The notes beneath the pieces are model-generated. The model did not search any database, had not been told where the DNA came from, and saw only the letters and a program-made list of their open reading frames with translations. The translations under genes were made by a program, and so were the position numbers. Positions 45,113 to 53,749 of a DNA stretch of 59,852 bases are shown here, one piece after another; the stretch's first letter is position 1, and each line of letters starts with the position of its first letter. Origin of the DNA: an uncultured Opitutia bacterium (GTDB lineage: Bacteria; Verrucomicrobiota; Verrucomicrobiia; Opitutales; Opitutaceae); assembly GCA_903896015.1 (NCBI GenBank), contig CAITWF010000007.1:1-59852 (forward strand), given 5' to 3'.

Positions 45113-45978
45113 GGAACGAGCCGCACCAGACGGTTGGCCGCGGGCGGTTGCAATGGATCGGCCAGGGCCGCCGGGTCGAAAGTGCCGGGGGCAAAATCAA
45201 GCCCGAGCGCGGCGGCCGTGATTACAAAACGCGTCTTGTCCCGCGTGGCCTCGTTGCGGACTTCCAGAATTTTCGGCAGCGACTGCGCCTCGACGCGCTT
45301 CAGTTCGACGAGCGAAAGCGTCTTGGTCACGTGACCCTGCGCGTCAAGGAGTTCGGTTTGCGTCGGCGCGTTGAACTGGGTGTCGAAATAGGCGCGCACC
45401 GCATCCGGCTGGCCGCGGAGCGCTGCCGGCGGGTGGAAGAAAAACGCATACGCCGGGCGGCCGAACACGCGCACGATCGCGGTGCACTCGACGTCGGGCC
45501 ATGCCAGAAACGGCATCTCTAGATCGAATGCCGTAAGTTCCACGCCGGGCACGAGCGGCTCGAGCAAGGCAGCGGAGCTGGGCTGCATAATCTTGCCGTC
45601 ACGAAACGTCCACGCGGCGGGTTGCGCGCCATTTTGCACGAGGAGGCGTCGCTCGCGTCCGGATCCATCGGTAAGCGCGATGCGCACGATCGAACCGTGG
45701 GCATTGCGACTGCCCCAAAGTTTCGCGGGAAAGACCCGTTCGTCGCCACTGCGAGGCAGTTGGTGCAACTCGATCTCGAGATAGTAGTCGCCCGCAATTC
45801 CCGCGTTGCGAAACTGCTCAAGAATACGACGCGATTCGGCCGCGTCAGGCTTGCCGATTTGCGCAAGGCCGGAACTCGGGTTCGCCGGCGGCGCCCCGCG
45901 CAGCGCACACGCGGCGGCCAGTAGAACGAAAAACGCCCGCCGAAATGCGGCGGGCGCGGATGAACCGAAATTCGCCAT
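45109..45978 (-). CDS. LolA-like outer-membrane lipoprotein-sorting family protein
   Basis: This 289-residue protein has a signal peptide (FRRAFFVLLAAACALRGAPP). It then follows the pattern of the LolA_like lipoprotein-sorting family common in Verrucomicrobia: FRNAGIAGDYYLEIELHQLP, RERRLLVQNGAQPAAWTFRD, FLAWPDVECTAIVRVFGRPA and LPKILEVRNEATRDKTRFVI. The family is predicted to have a lipid-binding half-barrel fold, but its role is uncharacterised. The ATG at 45978 gives the signal peptide, 7 bases from the SecG stop on the same strand. The assignment is by fold pattern, with moderate confidence. Confidence 0.62.
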   Translation of the reverse strand: MANFGSSAPAAFRRAFFVLLAAACALRGAPPANPSSGLAQIGKPDAAESRRILEQFRNAGIAGDYYLEIELHQLPRSGDERVFPAKLWGSRNAHGSIVRIALTDGSGRERRLLVQNGAQPAAWTFRDGKIMQPSSAALLEPLVPGVELTAFDLEMPFLAWPDVECTAIVRVFGRPAYAFFFHPPAALRGQPDAVRAYFDTQFNAPTQTELLDAQGHVTKTLSLVELKRVEAQSLPKILEVRNEATRDKTRFVITAAALGLDFAPGTFDPAALADPLQPPAANRLVRLVP

Positions 45979-45985
45979 CACAGCC

Positions 45986-46399
45986 TCACGGCTTCTTGGC
46001 CGGTTCGGTGGGTGCCGGAGTCGCAGCGGCCGGCGCGGGCGTGGTGGTCGTCGGAACATTCACGGCCGGAGCAGCGGGCGCGGCGGCCGTCGTCGCGGCG
46101 GCTGCGGCGGGCACCGAGATCGACGGGAGTGCGTTACCTGCGTCGGCGGCAGCGTGCTTGCGCTCGTAAATGCGGCCGAGATAAAGTGCGAACGCCAGCA
46201 CGAAGAAAATCACCGCGGCGTAAATGGTGGACTTACTGAGGACGTTGCCCGTCTCAGCGCCGAATGCGGCCTCGGCCGCTCCGCCACCAAGGGCCGCGCC
46301 CATGCCGCCGTCCTTCGCCTTTTGCGCCAGCACCACGAGGATGAGGAACAACGAAACGAGGATCAGAATCGCCGTCAGAAGATTGAGGAGAATGCTCAT
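45986..46399 (-). CDS. secG: preprotein translocase subunit SecG
   Basis: This 137-residue protein has the SecG core: a first span ([20 protein letters not shown]), the conserved cytoplasmic loop [20 protein letters not shown] with [11 protein letters not shown], and a second span ([18 protein letters not shown]). A long Ala/Pro/Thr-rich tail of about 55 residues follows, longer than in the E. coli protein. SecG assists SecYE in protein translocation across the inner membrane. It lies between the parB and LolA-like genes on the same strand. Confidence 0.93.
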   Translation of the reverse strand: MSILLNLLTAILILVSLFLILVVLAQKAKDGGMGAALGGGAAEAAFGAETGNVLSKSTIYAAVIFFVLAFALYLGRIYERKHAAADAGNALPSISVPAAAAATTAAAPAAPAVNVPTTTTPAPAAATPAPTEPAKKP

Positions 46400-46495
46400 G
46401 TGAAAGGATCAACGAAGCAGGCGCGGCCGGGGGTTGTCAATGGCTCTGTGCAGGACAGCGCAAGCCGGCAGATGTCCCTCCCATTTTGGGCAGGT

Positions 46496-47425
46496 TCAGG
46501 CCTCGACCCCGAGCTTTTCCAGCAGTCGCTGCAAATCCTCGTTGCCGCGGTATTCGATTACAATGCGACCCTTCTTGGGCGAATGAAATACGGCGACGCG
46601 CGCACCGAAGTGCGAGGTGAGTTTCTTCTCGATGCCAGCCACTGCGGCCGCGTCTTTCGGCGCCACGCCTTTCCGGATGATTTTACTAGGAGCGCCCACG
46701 GAGCCCTTGGCGATCTGCGTCAGCTTTTCCGTCGCGCGCACGCTCAGGCCTTCCTCGATCACGCGGCGGGCGAGGAGCGCGCGTTGCGCAGCATCCCCGA
46801 CGCCGAGCAGCACCTTCGCATGACCCACACTGATCAAATTCTTCGCGATGAACCCCTGCAACTCCGCGTCGAGCGCGAGGAGCCGGAGCGAATTCGCCAC
46901 GCTCGCGCGGCCCTTGCCAACGCGCTCCGCCGCGACTTCCTGCGTGAGGTCAAAATCGCGGATGAGGCTCGCGTAACCGTGCGCCTCCTCGATCGGATTG
47001 AGCCCCTCGCGCTGCAAATTCTCAATCAGACCAAGTGCGGCGGAAGAAGCGTTGCTGGCCTCGACGATGCGCGCTGGGATGACGTTGATCTTTAGCTGCT
47101 GAAAGGCGCGCCAGCGGCGTTCGCCCGCGATCAGTTGAAATTTATCGCCTTGTTTTCGGACGACGATGGGCTGCAGCAGCCCTTCGGAACGAATGCTCTC
47201 GGCGAGCTCGGACAACTGCTCCGGCGTGATCTCGCGGCGCGCCTGATAGGGGCTCGGCTCGATCAAGTGGACGCCGATTTCTAGATAGCCGGGTGCGCCG
47301 GACTTCGGCGCAGGGTCGGGTGACGGCGCGGGTGACGCGGCGACAGGAGCAGGCGTGGCGGGTTTGGCGGCGGCGATGAGACCGCCGAGACCGCGGCCGA
47401 GACGAGATTTGGGAGCAGCTGACAT
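46496..47425 (-). CDS. parB: ParB/Spo0J family chromosome-partitioning protein
   Basis: This 309-residue protein has the ParB N-terminal start (RLGRGLGGLI), the CTP-binding boxes SPYQARREITPEQLSELAES, EGLLQPIVVRKQG and GERRWRAFQ, and a central helix-turn-helix (LTQEVAAERVGKGRASVANS). A C-terminal dimerisation domain ends in DLQRLLEKLGVEA. ParB binds parS and slides as a clamp to organise the origin region. Unusually, no parA lies beside it; a LysM protein gene is directly upstream and secG downstream. No perfect parS was noticed in the window. ATG at 47425 is the standard start. Confidence 0.93.
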   Translation of the reverse strand: MSAAPKSRLGRGLGGLIAAAKPATPAPVAASPAPSPDPAPKSGAPGYLEIGVHLIEPSPYQARREITPEQLSELAESIRSEGLLQPIVVRKQGDKFQLIAGERRWRAFQQLKINVIPARIVEASNASSAALGLIENLQREGLNPIEEAHGYASLIRDFDLTQEVAAERVGKGRASVANSLRLLALDAELQGFIAKNLISVGHAKVLLGVGDAAQRALLARRVIEEGLSVRATEKLTQIAKGSVGAPSKIIRKGVAPKDAAAVAGIEKKLTSHFGARVAVFHSPKKGRIVIEYRGNEDLQRLLEKLGVEA

Positions 47426-47432
47426 GGAGTGG

Positions 47433-48017
47433 TTATTTGCCGGATGGATTCGGAATAAAAAGTGCCTGCCCGACCACAATGCGCGAAGGATCGGCGAGCT
47501 TGTTGGCGTTGATGATGTCCTGCTGCTTCGCGCCGGTCTTCTTCGCGATGACGGCGAGCGTATCGCCCTTTTGCACGGTGTAATTCACGCCTTCCTTCGC
47601 GTAATTCTCTGTGAAGGTCGCCGCCGGCGTCGCGACGGCGGGGCGTGTCGCCTGCGCCTTGGCGAGCGAATCGAGCGCGGCGTTGGTCTGGTTCGCGAGC
47701 TTCTCCATCTGCGTCGCCACCTGCTGCAGCGTCTCCGTCTTCGCCATCGCGATCGCCGCCTTCAGGTCACGGTTCATGCCGGCCACGGACTCGTTAAGTT
47801 GCGCGAGCGTCGCGTAAGATTTTCCACCCGCGTCCGCCTTCATTCGCAGCGCGGTGTTGTCTCGCTCGAGTTGCTCCACGCGCAGCGTCAGGTCGCCGAC
47901 GCGCTGCACGAGTCCTCGCACATCCTCACGCAGATTCGCGACTTCGATCGAACTGGGCGCGGTCTGCGCGACCGCCATGGCGGTTAGCGCGCTACCCAAG
48001 AGCAAACGGGACAACAT
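47433..48017 (-). CDS. exported LysM-domain protein with coiled coil
   Basis: This 194-residue protein has a short signal peptide (LSRLLLGSALTAMAVAQ), a long helical coiled-coil region (LREDVRGLVQRVGDLTLRVE and following), and a C-terminal LysM domain (YTVQKGDTLAVIAKKTGAKQ followed by IVVGQALFIPNPSGK). LysM domains bind peptidoglycan glycan strands, so the protein probably sits in the periplasm on the cell wall. It is encoded 7 bases upstream of parB on the same strand, so cell wall attachment and partition genes appear co-transcribed. The arrangement resembles YbgF/LysM-type structural proteins but no enzyme is fused. Confidence 0.82.
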   Translation of the reverse strand: MLSRLLLGSALTAMAVAQTAPSSIEVANLREDVRGLVQRVGDLTLRVEQLERDNTALRMKADAGGKSYATLAQLNESVAGMNRDLKAAIAMAKTETLQQVATQMEKLANQTNAALDSLAKAQATRPAVATPAATFTENYAKEGVNYTVQKGDTLAVIAKKTGAKQQDIINANKLADPSRIVVGQALFIPNPSGK

Positions 48018-48059
48018 GGCGGAAGCTTGCGGAATCGGTTTTGGAAAACAAGTGAAGAC

Positions 48060-49049
48060 CTAGCGGCGAAACGGTGCGGGCGCCACCAGCACCGGCATCG
48101 GCCGCGACGCGATCATGGTGCCTGTGGCCACCGGAAATCCGCGCAAAAAGTCCGCCGCGGAAAGCATTTTCCCCCCGGGACGCTGGAGCCGGCGCAGCCG
48201 AAGCGCACTCGTGGCGGTGCCCACGAGCAAACCCTCCGCATCGACCCCGATCACTACACCCGATTTTCCCGTTCCCTCCGCCACTTCGGCCAAACCAATC
48301 TTCGTGAGCTGGCCGTTGATCTCCACGCTGCACGCGGGCCACGGAAAGAGACCGTTGATTCGCGCCGCGACCGCGTTCGCTGGCACGCCAAAATCGATCG
48401 CCCCATCCACCTTCTCGAGCCGCCGGCAATACGTCGCTGCCGGCTCATCCTGCGCTTCAAACTCCAAACTTCCTTCGCGCAGTTTCGGCAGCGTTCGCGC
48501 CAGCAGCGGCACACACGCCGCTGAAAGTTTCGCCTCAATCTCCAGCGCCGTATCGAGCGGCGCGATCGGCACTCGCTCGATGTCGGCCACCGGTCCCGCG
48601 TCGAGCCGCCGCACAATTCGCATCAGCGTCACGCCCGTCTCACGCTCACCGTCGGCGATCGCCGTTTGGATCGGTGATGCGCCGCGATACTTAGGCAAAA
48701 TCGACGCGTGGAGATTCAGCGTGCCGAGCCGCGGCGTCGCGATGAAATCGTCGCGCAGTATGTGGCCATACGCCATCACGAGCGCGACGTCCGCCCCGAG
48801 TGCAAAGAGAGCAGCGCGTGCGGCCTCCGTGAGTTTTTCCGGCTGAAACACCGGCAGCCCGCGCGTCATCGCCCAAGTCTTGATCCCGTTCGCCTGGATT
48901 TTTTGTCCCCGCCCAACCGGCCGATCCGGTTGCGTGAAAACTCCGATCACTTTCGCCAGCGCACTCCCCTCGCCTGCCAGCCAGTCAAGCAGCGGCAGCG
49001 CGATCGGATCCGAGCCGAGAAAGACGATCTTGAGTGGGAGTGAAGTCAT
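48060..49049 (-). CDS. fmt: methionyl-tRNA formyltransferase
   Basis: This 329-residue protein has the formyltransferase start VFLGSDPIALPLLDWLAGEG and a glycinamide-type catalytic region LVMAYGHILRDDFI. NLHASILPKYRGASPIQTAI carries the catalytic Asn-His, and DAGPVADIERVPI is also present, followed by the smaller C-terminal domain that contacts tRNA (LRLRRLQRPGGKML). It formylates initiator Met-tRNA for translation start. The gene is not followed by def here. A REP-like double hairpin lies immediately upstream between this gene and the next one. Confidence 0.93.
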   Translation of the reverse strand: MTSLPLKIVFLGSDPIALPLLDWLAGEGSALAKVIGVFTQPDRPVGRGQKIQANGIKTWAMTRGLPVFQPEKLTEAARAALFALGADVALVMAYGHILRDDFIATPRLGTLNLHASILPKYRGASPIQTAIADGERETGVTLMRIVRRLDAGPVADIERVPIAPLDTALEIEAKLSAACVPLLARTLPKLREGSLEFEAQDEPAATYCRRLEKVDGAIDFGVPANAVAARINGLFPWPACSVEINGQLTKIGLAEVAEGTGKSGVVIGVDAEGLLVGTATSALRLRRLQRPGGKMLSAADFLRGFPVATGTMIASRPMPVLVAPAPFRR

Positions 49050-49052
49050 GGA

Positions 49053-49096
49053 GGTCGGAATCTATCCCGACAGGTCGGGCGTAAATCCCGACCTAC
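49053..49096. repeat. REP-like double palindrome
   Basis: Two hairpins lie in tandem: GTCGG (49054-49058) with CCGAC (49067-49071), and a perfect 7-base-pair stem GGTCGGG (49073-49079) with CCCGACC (49087-49093) around the loop CGTAAAT. Read on the minus strand it starts GTAGGTCGGG, like the hairpin at 15745. It occupies the whole 43-base gap between two minus-strand genes. Confidence 0.6.
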
Positions 49097-50004
49097 AATT
49101 TTGCGAGCCAGCGCTTCGCGGACGACGCGAGTTTGGCAAACGCCGCATCGGCGTCCGGCTTCGGCAGTCCGTCGATCACAGTCCAATACTCGACATGCGT
49201 CACCCGAGCCTCGGGTTGCAGCGAACCGAGTTCACCCAGGGTCTCAAACTCGATCATCGCTCCGTTGGTAAACGTCTCCCAGCAGCAGCCGAGATCCGGA
49301 TAGGTGGCACCGGCGATCGTCCGCGCCGACTTCACGAATGTCGTGCCGTCCTGCCAGTAGGCCGACCACCCAGGATAATTTGTGATGCCGAGTTTCTGCG
49401 GCGCCTTCGCCTTGCGCGTATCAATGCCGAGAAAATCGCGGTGCGGCTCCCAGACCGGCAGCGCGAGATCCGTGTAGGTCCACGGCACGAGTGCGTAGCG
49501 CGGCAGCAGGTCGCCCGCCGCGTGATCACCCTTCGGCAACAGCGGCAGCACGCCGTAACCGCCACCGCGAAACATCGTCAGCGCCCACGGCGCGCAGTGG
49601 ACCGCACGTTTTCCACGATTGGTGAGCGCGTGGGTCACCTTGAGGGTGCGATCGCCGATCGCCTCGAGCGTGATCGCCTTTTGCAGGCCGGTGAGCTGTT
49701 CCGTGGGCTGCGTGAGCGCGACGCCATTTTTCAGCATCCGCACCGCGAGCAGTTCGTCGTCGGGCTGGTAGGTGCGGACAATATCCTCGGGCGAATGCCA
49801 CAAACGGTGACCGCCGCGCAACAGGTAGCCATGCGCGCGCTTCTCGTTTTCCGGAAACTGAAAAAACATGTTGCCGGCGTCGCCGCGCTGCGATCGAAAC
49901 TCCACTACGCGCGGCCCGACGCTCGTCGTTACCACCAATTCAAACGCCTTGGTCGACAGGCGCAGGGCCTCGCCGCCCCGGTAATCAGTCTTCGAGAGTT
50001 TCAT
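49093..50004 (-). CDS. DUF4380-type protein of unknown function
   Basis: This 303-residue protein has a beta-sandwich pattern like galactose-mutarotase-related domains: ELVVTTSVGPRVVEFRSQRG, GYLLRGGHRLWHSPEDIVR, THALTNRGKRAVHCAPWALT and GCCWETFTNGAMIEFETLG. It matches the DUF4380 style of proteins known in Verrucomicrobia and Bacteroidetes, of unknown function and probably carbohydrate related. There is no signal peptide. The start at 50004 overlaps the end of der by 20 bases; a later or earlier start is possible. Confidence 0.7.
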   Translation of the reverse strand: MKLSKTDYRGGEALRLSTKAFELVVTTSVGPRVVEFRSQRGDAGNMFFQFPENEKRAHGYLLRGGHRLWHSPEDIVRTYQPDDELLAVRMLKNGVALTQPTEQLTGLQKAITLEAIGDRTLKVTHALTNRGKRAVHCAPWALTMFRGGGYGVLPLLPKGDHAAGDLLPRYALVPWTYTDLALPVWEPHRDFLGIDTRKAKAPQKLGITNYPGWSAYWQDGTTFVKSARTIAGATYPDLGCCWETFTNGAMIEFETLGELGSLQPEARVTHVEYWTVIDGLPKPDADAAFAKLASSAKRWLAKL

Positions 50005-51484
50005 GGGAAGAATCATCGTCCGACTCGCGCGCCTTCCACTTCGGCGTCGGCTTTTCCGGCCGCTCTTCGCCGCTTTGGGGCACCACGCGATCCGCATGCT
50101 TCTCCTTGCCGACGAGATCGAAATAGATCGGGCAGCCGTTGAGATTGAATTCCTTCACCAGACCGGCCTCAAGGTAGCGGCGGTATTGCTCCGTGAGTTT
50201 CTCCTCCCGGTTGCAAAACAACTTGAAGCGAAACGGCCGGTTGCCCGTCTGCGTCGCATAGTAAACGCGAAAACGCTTACCCCCGATCGACGGCGGCGGC
50301 GTGCGCTCCGTGAGAAACGTGAGCAACTGGTTCAGCTTCGCCGTTGGCACCTTGGCGTCCGCCGTGCGGTGCAGCTGCACCGCGGAGTTGAGCATCCGAT
50401 CGACTTCGTAGCCGCTCATCGCCGAGACGAAAATCACCGGCGCGCCGGGAGTGAAGTAGAGCCGCTCGAACAGCGCGTGCTCATATTTTTCACGGTAGTC
50501 GCGCTCGCTCTTGTAGGGCGCAAAACCGCCGACGCTCTTGAATGCGTCTTTGATCAAGTCCCACTTGTTGACGACGATGACGATCGGCTTCTGCTCTTGG
50601 ATCGCTTCGCCGGCGATCGCCTTGTCCTGCTGCGTGACACCCTCGACGGCATCGAGGACGAGGAAGACGACATCAGTCTGCTTAATTGCATCGAGCGAAC
50701 GTAGGCGTGAAAAATACTCGACAGGCGATGCGAGCTTAGTCGCGGCCTTGATACCAGCGGTGTCGATCAGGCGGAACGGATATTTTTTTCCGTCTCGGCC
50801 TTTGAACTCGAAGTCGAGTTCGACCGCATCGCGCGTCGTGCCGGGCACGTCGCTCACAATGAGACGATCGCTTTGGAGAAGTCGGTTGCTGAGCGAGGAT
50901 TTGCCGACATTGGGGCGGCCGATGAAACAAACCGTCAGCGCCTTCGCGGGATCGCGGGCACCCTGACCGACCGTTGGGATTTCGAGCGGGCCAAGTTCCA
51001 GCGAAATCGCCGCGCGCAGTTCGATTTCACCGCGACCGTGCTCGGCAGAGACGCGGAGCGGCTCGCCGAGACCGAGGCGGTAGGCTTCGTCGAGCTGGAT
51101 TTTGTCGTCGTCGAAGTCGGCCTTGTTGATCACAAGCCGCACTTTTTTCTTACTCTTGCGCAGCATCGTCGCGATCTTCTGATCGAGCGACGAGAGGCCC
51201 GAGAGCCCGTCGATCACGAAGAGAATCAGTGACGCCGTCGCGATCGCGAAGTCGACCTGCGCCTCCGATGCTTTTGTGAGCGCGGCGGGCGTGTCGATGC
51301 CCTTGTACCCGATGCCGCCGGTGTCGAGCAGCGTGTAGTCCCCGTCGCGAATCTCCGCGGAAATGACGTCGCGCGTCACGCCGGGCTGATCGTGCACGAT
51401 CGAGATGCGCTTGCGCGCGAGCCGGTTGAAAAGGCGGCTCTTGCCGACGTTGGGTCGGCCGACGATGGCGACAATACGGGACAT
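49985..51484 (-). CDS. der: ribosome-assembly GTPase Der (EngA)
   Basis: This 499-residue protein has two tandem GTPase domains. The first shows GRPNVGKSRLFNRLARKRIS, DTGGIGYKG and NKADFDDD. The second shows GRPNVGKSSLSNRLLQSDRL, DTAGIKAATKL and NKWDLIKDA. A KH-like C-terminal domain follows (IGGKRFRVYYATQTGNRPF), then a charged tail with many lysines and glutamates. Der is essential for 50S ribosomal subunit assembly. The first domain has Arg at the position after GKS where many have Thr/Ser, which is a minor deviation. Confidence 0.95.
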   Translation of the reverse strand: MSRIVAIVGRPNVGKSRLFNRLARKRISIVHDQPGVTRDVISAEIRDGDYTLLDTGGIGYKGIDTPAALTKASEAQVDFAIATASLILFVIDGLSGLSSLDQKIATMLRKSKKKVRLVINKADFDDDKIQLDEAYRLGLGEPLRVSAEHGRGEIELRAAISLELGPLEIPTVGQGARDPAKALTVCFIGRPNVGKSSLSNRLLQSDRLIVSDVPGTTRDAVELDFEFKGRDGKKYPFRLIDTAGIKAATKLASPVEYFSRLRSLDAIKQTDVVFLVLDAVEGVTQQDKAIAGEAIQEQKPIVIVVNKWDLIKDAFKSVGGFAPYKSERDYREKYEHALFERLYFTPGAPVIFVSAMSGYEVDRMLNSAVQLHRTADAKVPTAKLNQLLTFLTERTPPPSIGGKRFRVYYATQTGNRPFRFKLFCNREEKLTEQYRRYLEAGLVKEFNLNGCPIYFDLVGKEKHADRVVPQSGEERPEKPTPKWKARESDDDSSHETLED

Positions 51485-51496
51485 AATGGTTTAAAG

Positions 51497-52678
51497 TTAG
51501 CGCTTCGCGCCCTGAACGAAACACTCAATCCGATCGCACGCCTCGACGAGCTGCTCGTAGCTCGTGGCGAAGCACGCGCGCACGTGGCCCCGACCGTTTT
51601 CGCCGAAAGCGACGCCGGGAACCACGGCGACTTTTTCCTTTTCAAGGAGTCCGACGGCGAAGTCTTTTTCAGTCATCCCCGTTTGCGCGACACTCGGGAA
51701 GGCGTAGAAACTGCCGCGCGGCGAGTGGCACGCGATCCCGATTTCATTAAAGCGGCGGACGATCAAATCGCGGCGGCGGTGGTATTGCTCGCGCATCTTG
51801 AGCACGCTATCCCAGCCGTGCTTGAGCGCTTCGAGCGCGGCTTCCTGCGCGATGATCGAGGCGCAGAGCATCGAGTATTGGTGCACTTTCATCATCGCGT
51901 CGATCAGCGCCGCGGGGCCGCAGGCGTAGCCGATGCGCCAGCCGGTCATCGCAAACGCCTTCGAGAAACCGTGCAGGAAAATGCAGCGTTCCGCCATCCC
52001 CGGCAGGCTGGCGATGCTCGTGTGCGTGCCTTCAAACGTGAGTTCCGAATAAATTTCGTCGGTGAGCACTAGCAGGTCCTTCTCGATGCAGAACTTCGCG
52101 ATGGCCTCGAGTTGCGTGCGATCGCACGTGCCGCCGGTCGGGTTGCACGGGAGATTCAGCATCAGGATTTTTGCGCCGGGCTGCCAGGCGGCACGCAGCG
52201 CCTCGGCGGTGAGCGCGAAGTTGTCCTTCGCGTAAGTCGGCACCGCGATGCCTGTGCCGTGCGTGAGCGAGATGCTCGGGTGGTAGCTGACGTAACACGG
52301 CTGGTGAAACATCACCTTGTCACCGGGATTGATGAACGCCCGGCACGCAAGATCGAGCGCCTCGCTGACGCCGACCGTCACGATGATTTGATCGTCGGGC
52401 CGGTAGCTGACGGTAAAGTGCTCTTCGACGTAGCGCGAGATTTCACGGCGCAATTCGATCAGGCCAAGATTGGACGTATAGTACGTTCGTCCGTGTTCGA
52501 GCGCCCAGATGGCGTGCTCGCGAATGTGCCACGGCGTGACGAAATCGGGCTCGCCCACGCCGAGCGAAATCACGTCCTGGCCCTTCATCTTCGCGACGAG
52601 TTCGAAGAAATCGCGGATGCCACTTTTCGGCAGCGCGGCCACGTGGCCCGCCACCCAACGTTTCGGGTCGGTGCTCAT
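51497..52678 (-). CDS. class I aminotransferase
   Basis: This 393-residue PLP enzyme has GQDVISLGVGEPDFVTPWHIR, NLPCNPTGGTCDRTQLEAIA, LTDEIYSELTFEG and the PLP-lysine block [20 protein letters not shown], and ends with ERIECFVQGAKR. It is distinct from the aminotransferase at 42619. An Lrp/AsnC-type gene lies 19 bases upstream on the same strand, suggesting a small operon in which an amino-acid-responsive regulator controls its adjacent aminotransferase. The amino acid is not predictable by eye. Confidence 0.92.
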   Translation of the reverse strand: MSTDPKRWVAGHVAALPKSGIRDFFELVAKMKGQDVISLGVGEPDFVTPWHIREHAIWALEHGRTYYTSNLGLIELRREISRYVEEHFTVSYRPDDQIIVTVGVSEALDLACRAFINPGDKVMFHQPCYVSYHPSISLTHGTGIAVPTYAKDNFALTAEALRAAWQPGAKILMLNLPCNPTGGTCDRTQLEAIAKFCIEKDLLVLTDEIYSELTFEGTHTSIASLPGMAERCIFLHGFSKAFAMTGWRIGYACGPAALIDAMMKVHQYSMLCASIIAQEAALEALKHGWDSVLKMREQYHRRRDLIVRRFNEIGIACHSPRGSFYAFPSVAQTGMTEKDFAVGLLEKEKVAVVPGVAFGENGRGHVRACFATSYEQLVEACDRIECFVQGAKR

Positions 52679-52697
52679 GATGAGATGTCCTCCGAAA

Positions 52698-53186
52698 TTA
52701 CGGCGCGACGTTCAGCCGCGTGCTCTGCGCCTCGCCGCCGTCGAGCAGGAAGCCCTGCTCCTTGTAGCTGCGGAGCATGAAATGCGTCGACGTCCCCTGC
52801 ACGCCCTCGATCGTCGAGAGCTTTTCGGAGACGAAGCTCGCGACCTTTTGCAGGGATCCCCCCTTTACGAAGACGAGTAGATCGTAGCCGCCCGACATCA
52901 GGTAGCACGACTCGACCTCGTCGAACCGGGCGATGCGCTCCGCGAAGCGGTTAAATCCCCCACCGCGCTCGGGCGTGACCTTGACCTCGATCACCGCGCG
53001 CACGGCGGCGCCGGCGGCGGCCTCGCGGGAAAGGTCGAGCACCGGACGCCAGCCGAGGAAGATTTTCTCTGCCTTCAACTGATCCAGCTGCTGATTAACC
53101 TCCACTTCGGACAGGCCCGCCACCTTGGCCATCTGGCCGGTGGTAAGGCTGCCGCCGTCGATCAAGAGCTTGAGCACTGCGTTCAT
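52698..53186 (-). CDS. Lrp/AsnC-family transcriptional regulator
   Basis: This 162-residue protein has an N-terminal winged-helix segment (LLIDGGSLTTGQMAKVAGLS followed by VNQQLDQLKAEKIFLGW) and a C-terminal RAM ligand-binding domain (AVIEVKVTPERGGGFNRFAE, then CYLMSGGYDLLVFVKGGSLQ). Family members bind amino acids and regulate transport or metabolism genes. It is the first gene of a minus-strand operon with the aminotransferase and is divergent from the response regulator at 53299. The 112-base divergent gap is where an operator would be expected. Confidence 0.9.
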   Translation of the reverse strand: MNAVLKLLIDGGSLTTGQMAKVAGLSEVEVNQQLDQLKAEKIFLGWRPVLDLSREAAAGAAVRAVIEVKVTPERGGGFNRFAERIARFDEVESCYLMSGGYDLLVFVKGGSLQKVASFVSEKLSTIEGVQGTSTHFMLRSYKEQGFLLDGGEAQSTRLNVAP

Positions 53187-53298
53187 AGAGGACGGGGGTT
53201 ATCCGGGAATCCCCGGCATTTGACGAGGACGAAAATCGGTGCGCGCATTCAAGTCCTTGAAAAAGGAGTCGATTAGTGAACCACGGATTCAACCGCCC

Positions 53299-53706
53299 AT
53301 GAAAATTCTGATCGCCGATGACGACGCGACCTCGCGGGCCATTCTACGCAAGATCTGTGTCTCGCAACCGGAGCACCAGGTCACCGAAGCTGAGGATGGC
53401 GCGGCGGCGTGGGCCCTGCTCGACGATCCGAACCGTTACTTCGATATCGTTTTTCTCGACCTCGATATGCCCCAGGTCGATGGCTTCGAAATCGTGAAAC
53501 GCCTCCGCGCCTCGCCGCTGCACGCAAGGGTCCAGATCATCCTTTGCACGGCCTCAAACGATCGTCCGACTCTCGTGAAGGCGATCCAATCGGGCGTGAA
53601 GCATTTCATCGCGAAGCCCTGCAACGAGGCGACCGTGCTCGCCAAGCTCGCCCAAGTCGCACCGCCCGCGGATCCGGTGGCCGAACGCGCGGTCGTCGGC
53701 GCGTAG
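53299..53706 (+). CDS. single-domain response regulator (CheY-like)
   Basis: This 135-residue protein has only a receiver domain: acidic pocket [11 protein letters not shown], phospho-acceptor Asp54 in [14 protein letters not shown], Thr in LCTASND and Lys in FIAKPCNE. It has no output domain, so it must act by protein interaction as CheY or Spo0F-like phosphorelay proteins do. No partner kinase is next to it. The ATG at 53299 gives the canonical MKILIADDD start; an upstream in-frame ATG adds 20 unlikely residues. The ffh gene follows 43 bases later. Confidence 0.9.
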   Translation: MKILIADDDATSRAILRKICVSQPEHQVTEAEDGAAAWALLDDPNRYFDIVFLDLDMPQVDGFEIVKRLRASPLHARVQIILCTASNDRPTLVKAIQSGVKHFIAKPCNEATVLAKLAQVAPPADPVAERAVVGA

Positions 53707-53749
53707 CGCTGTTGCATCGCGGCGGAAAATCCGCCAACGGTGGGGTTCC

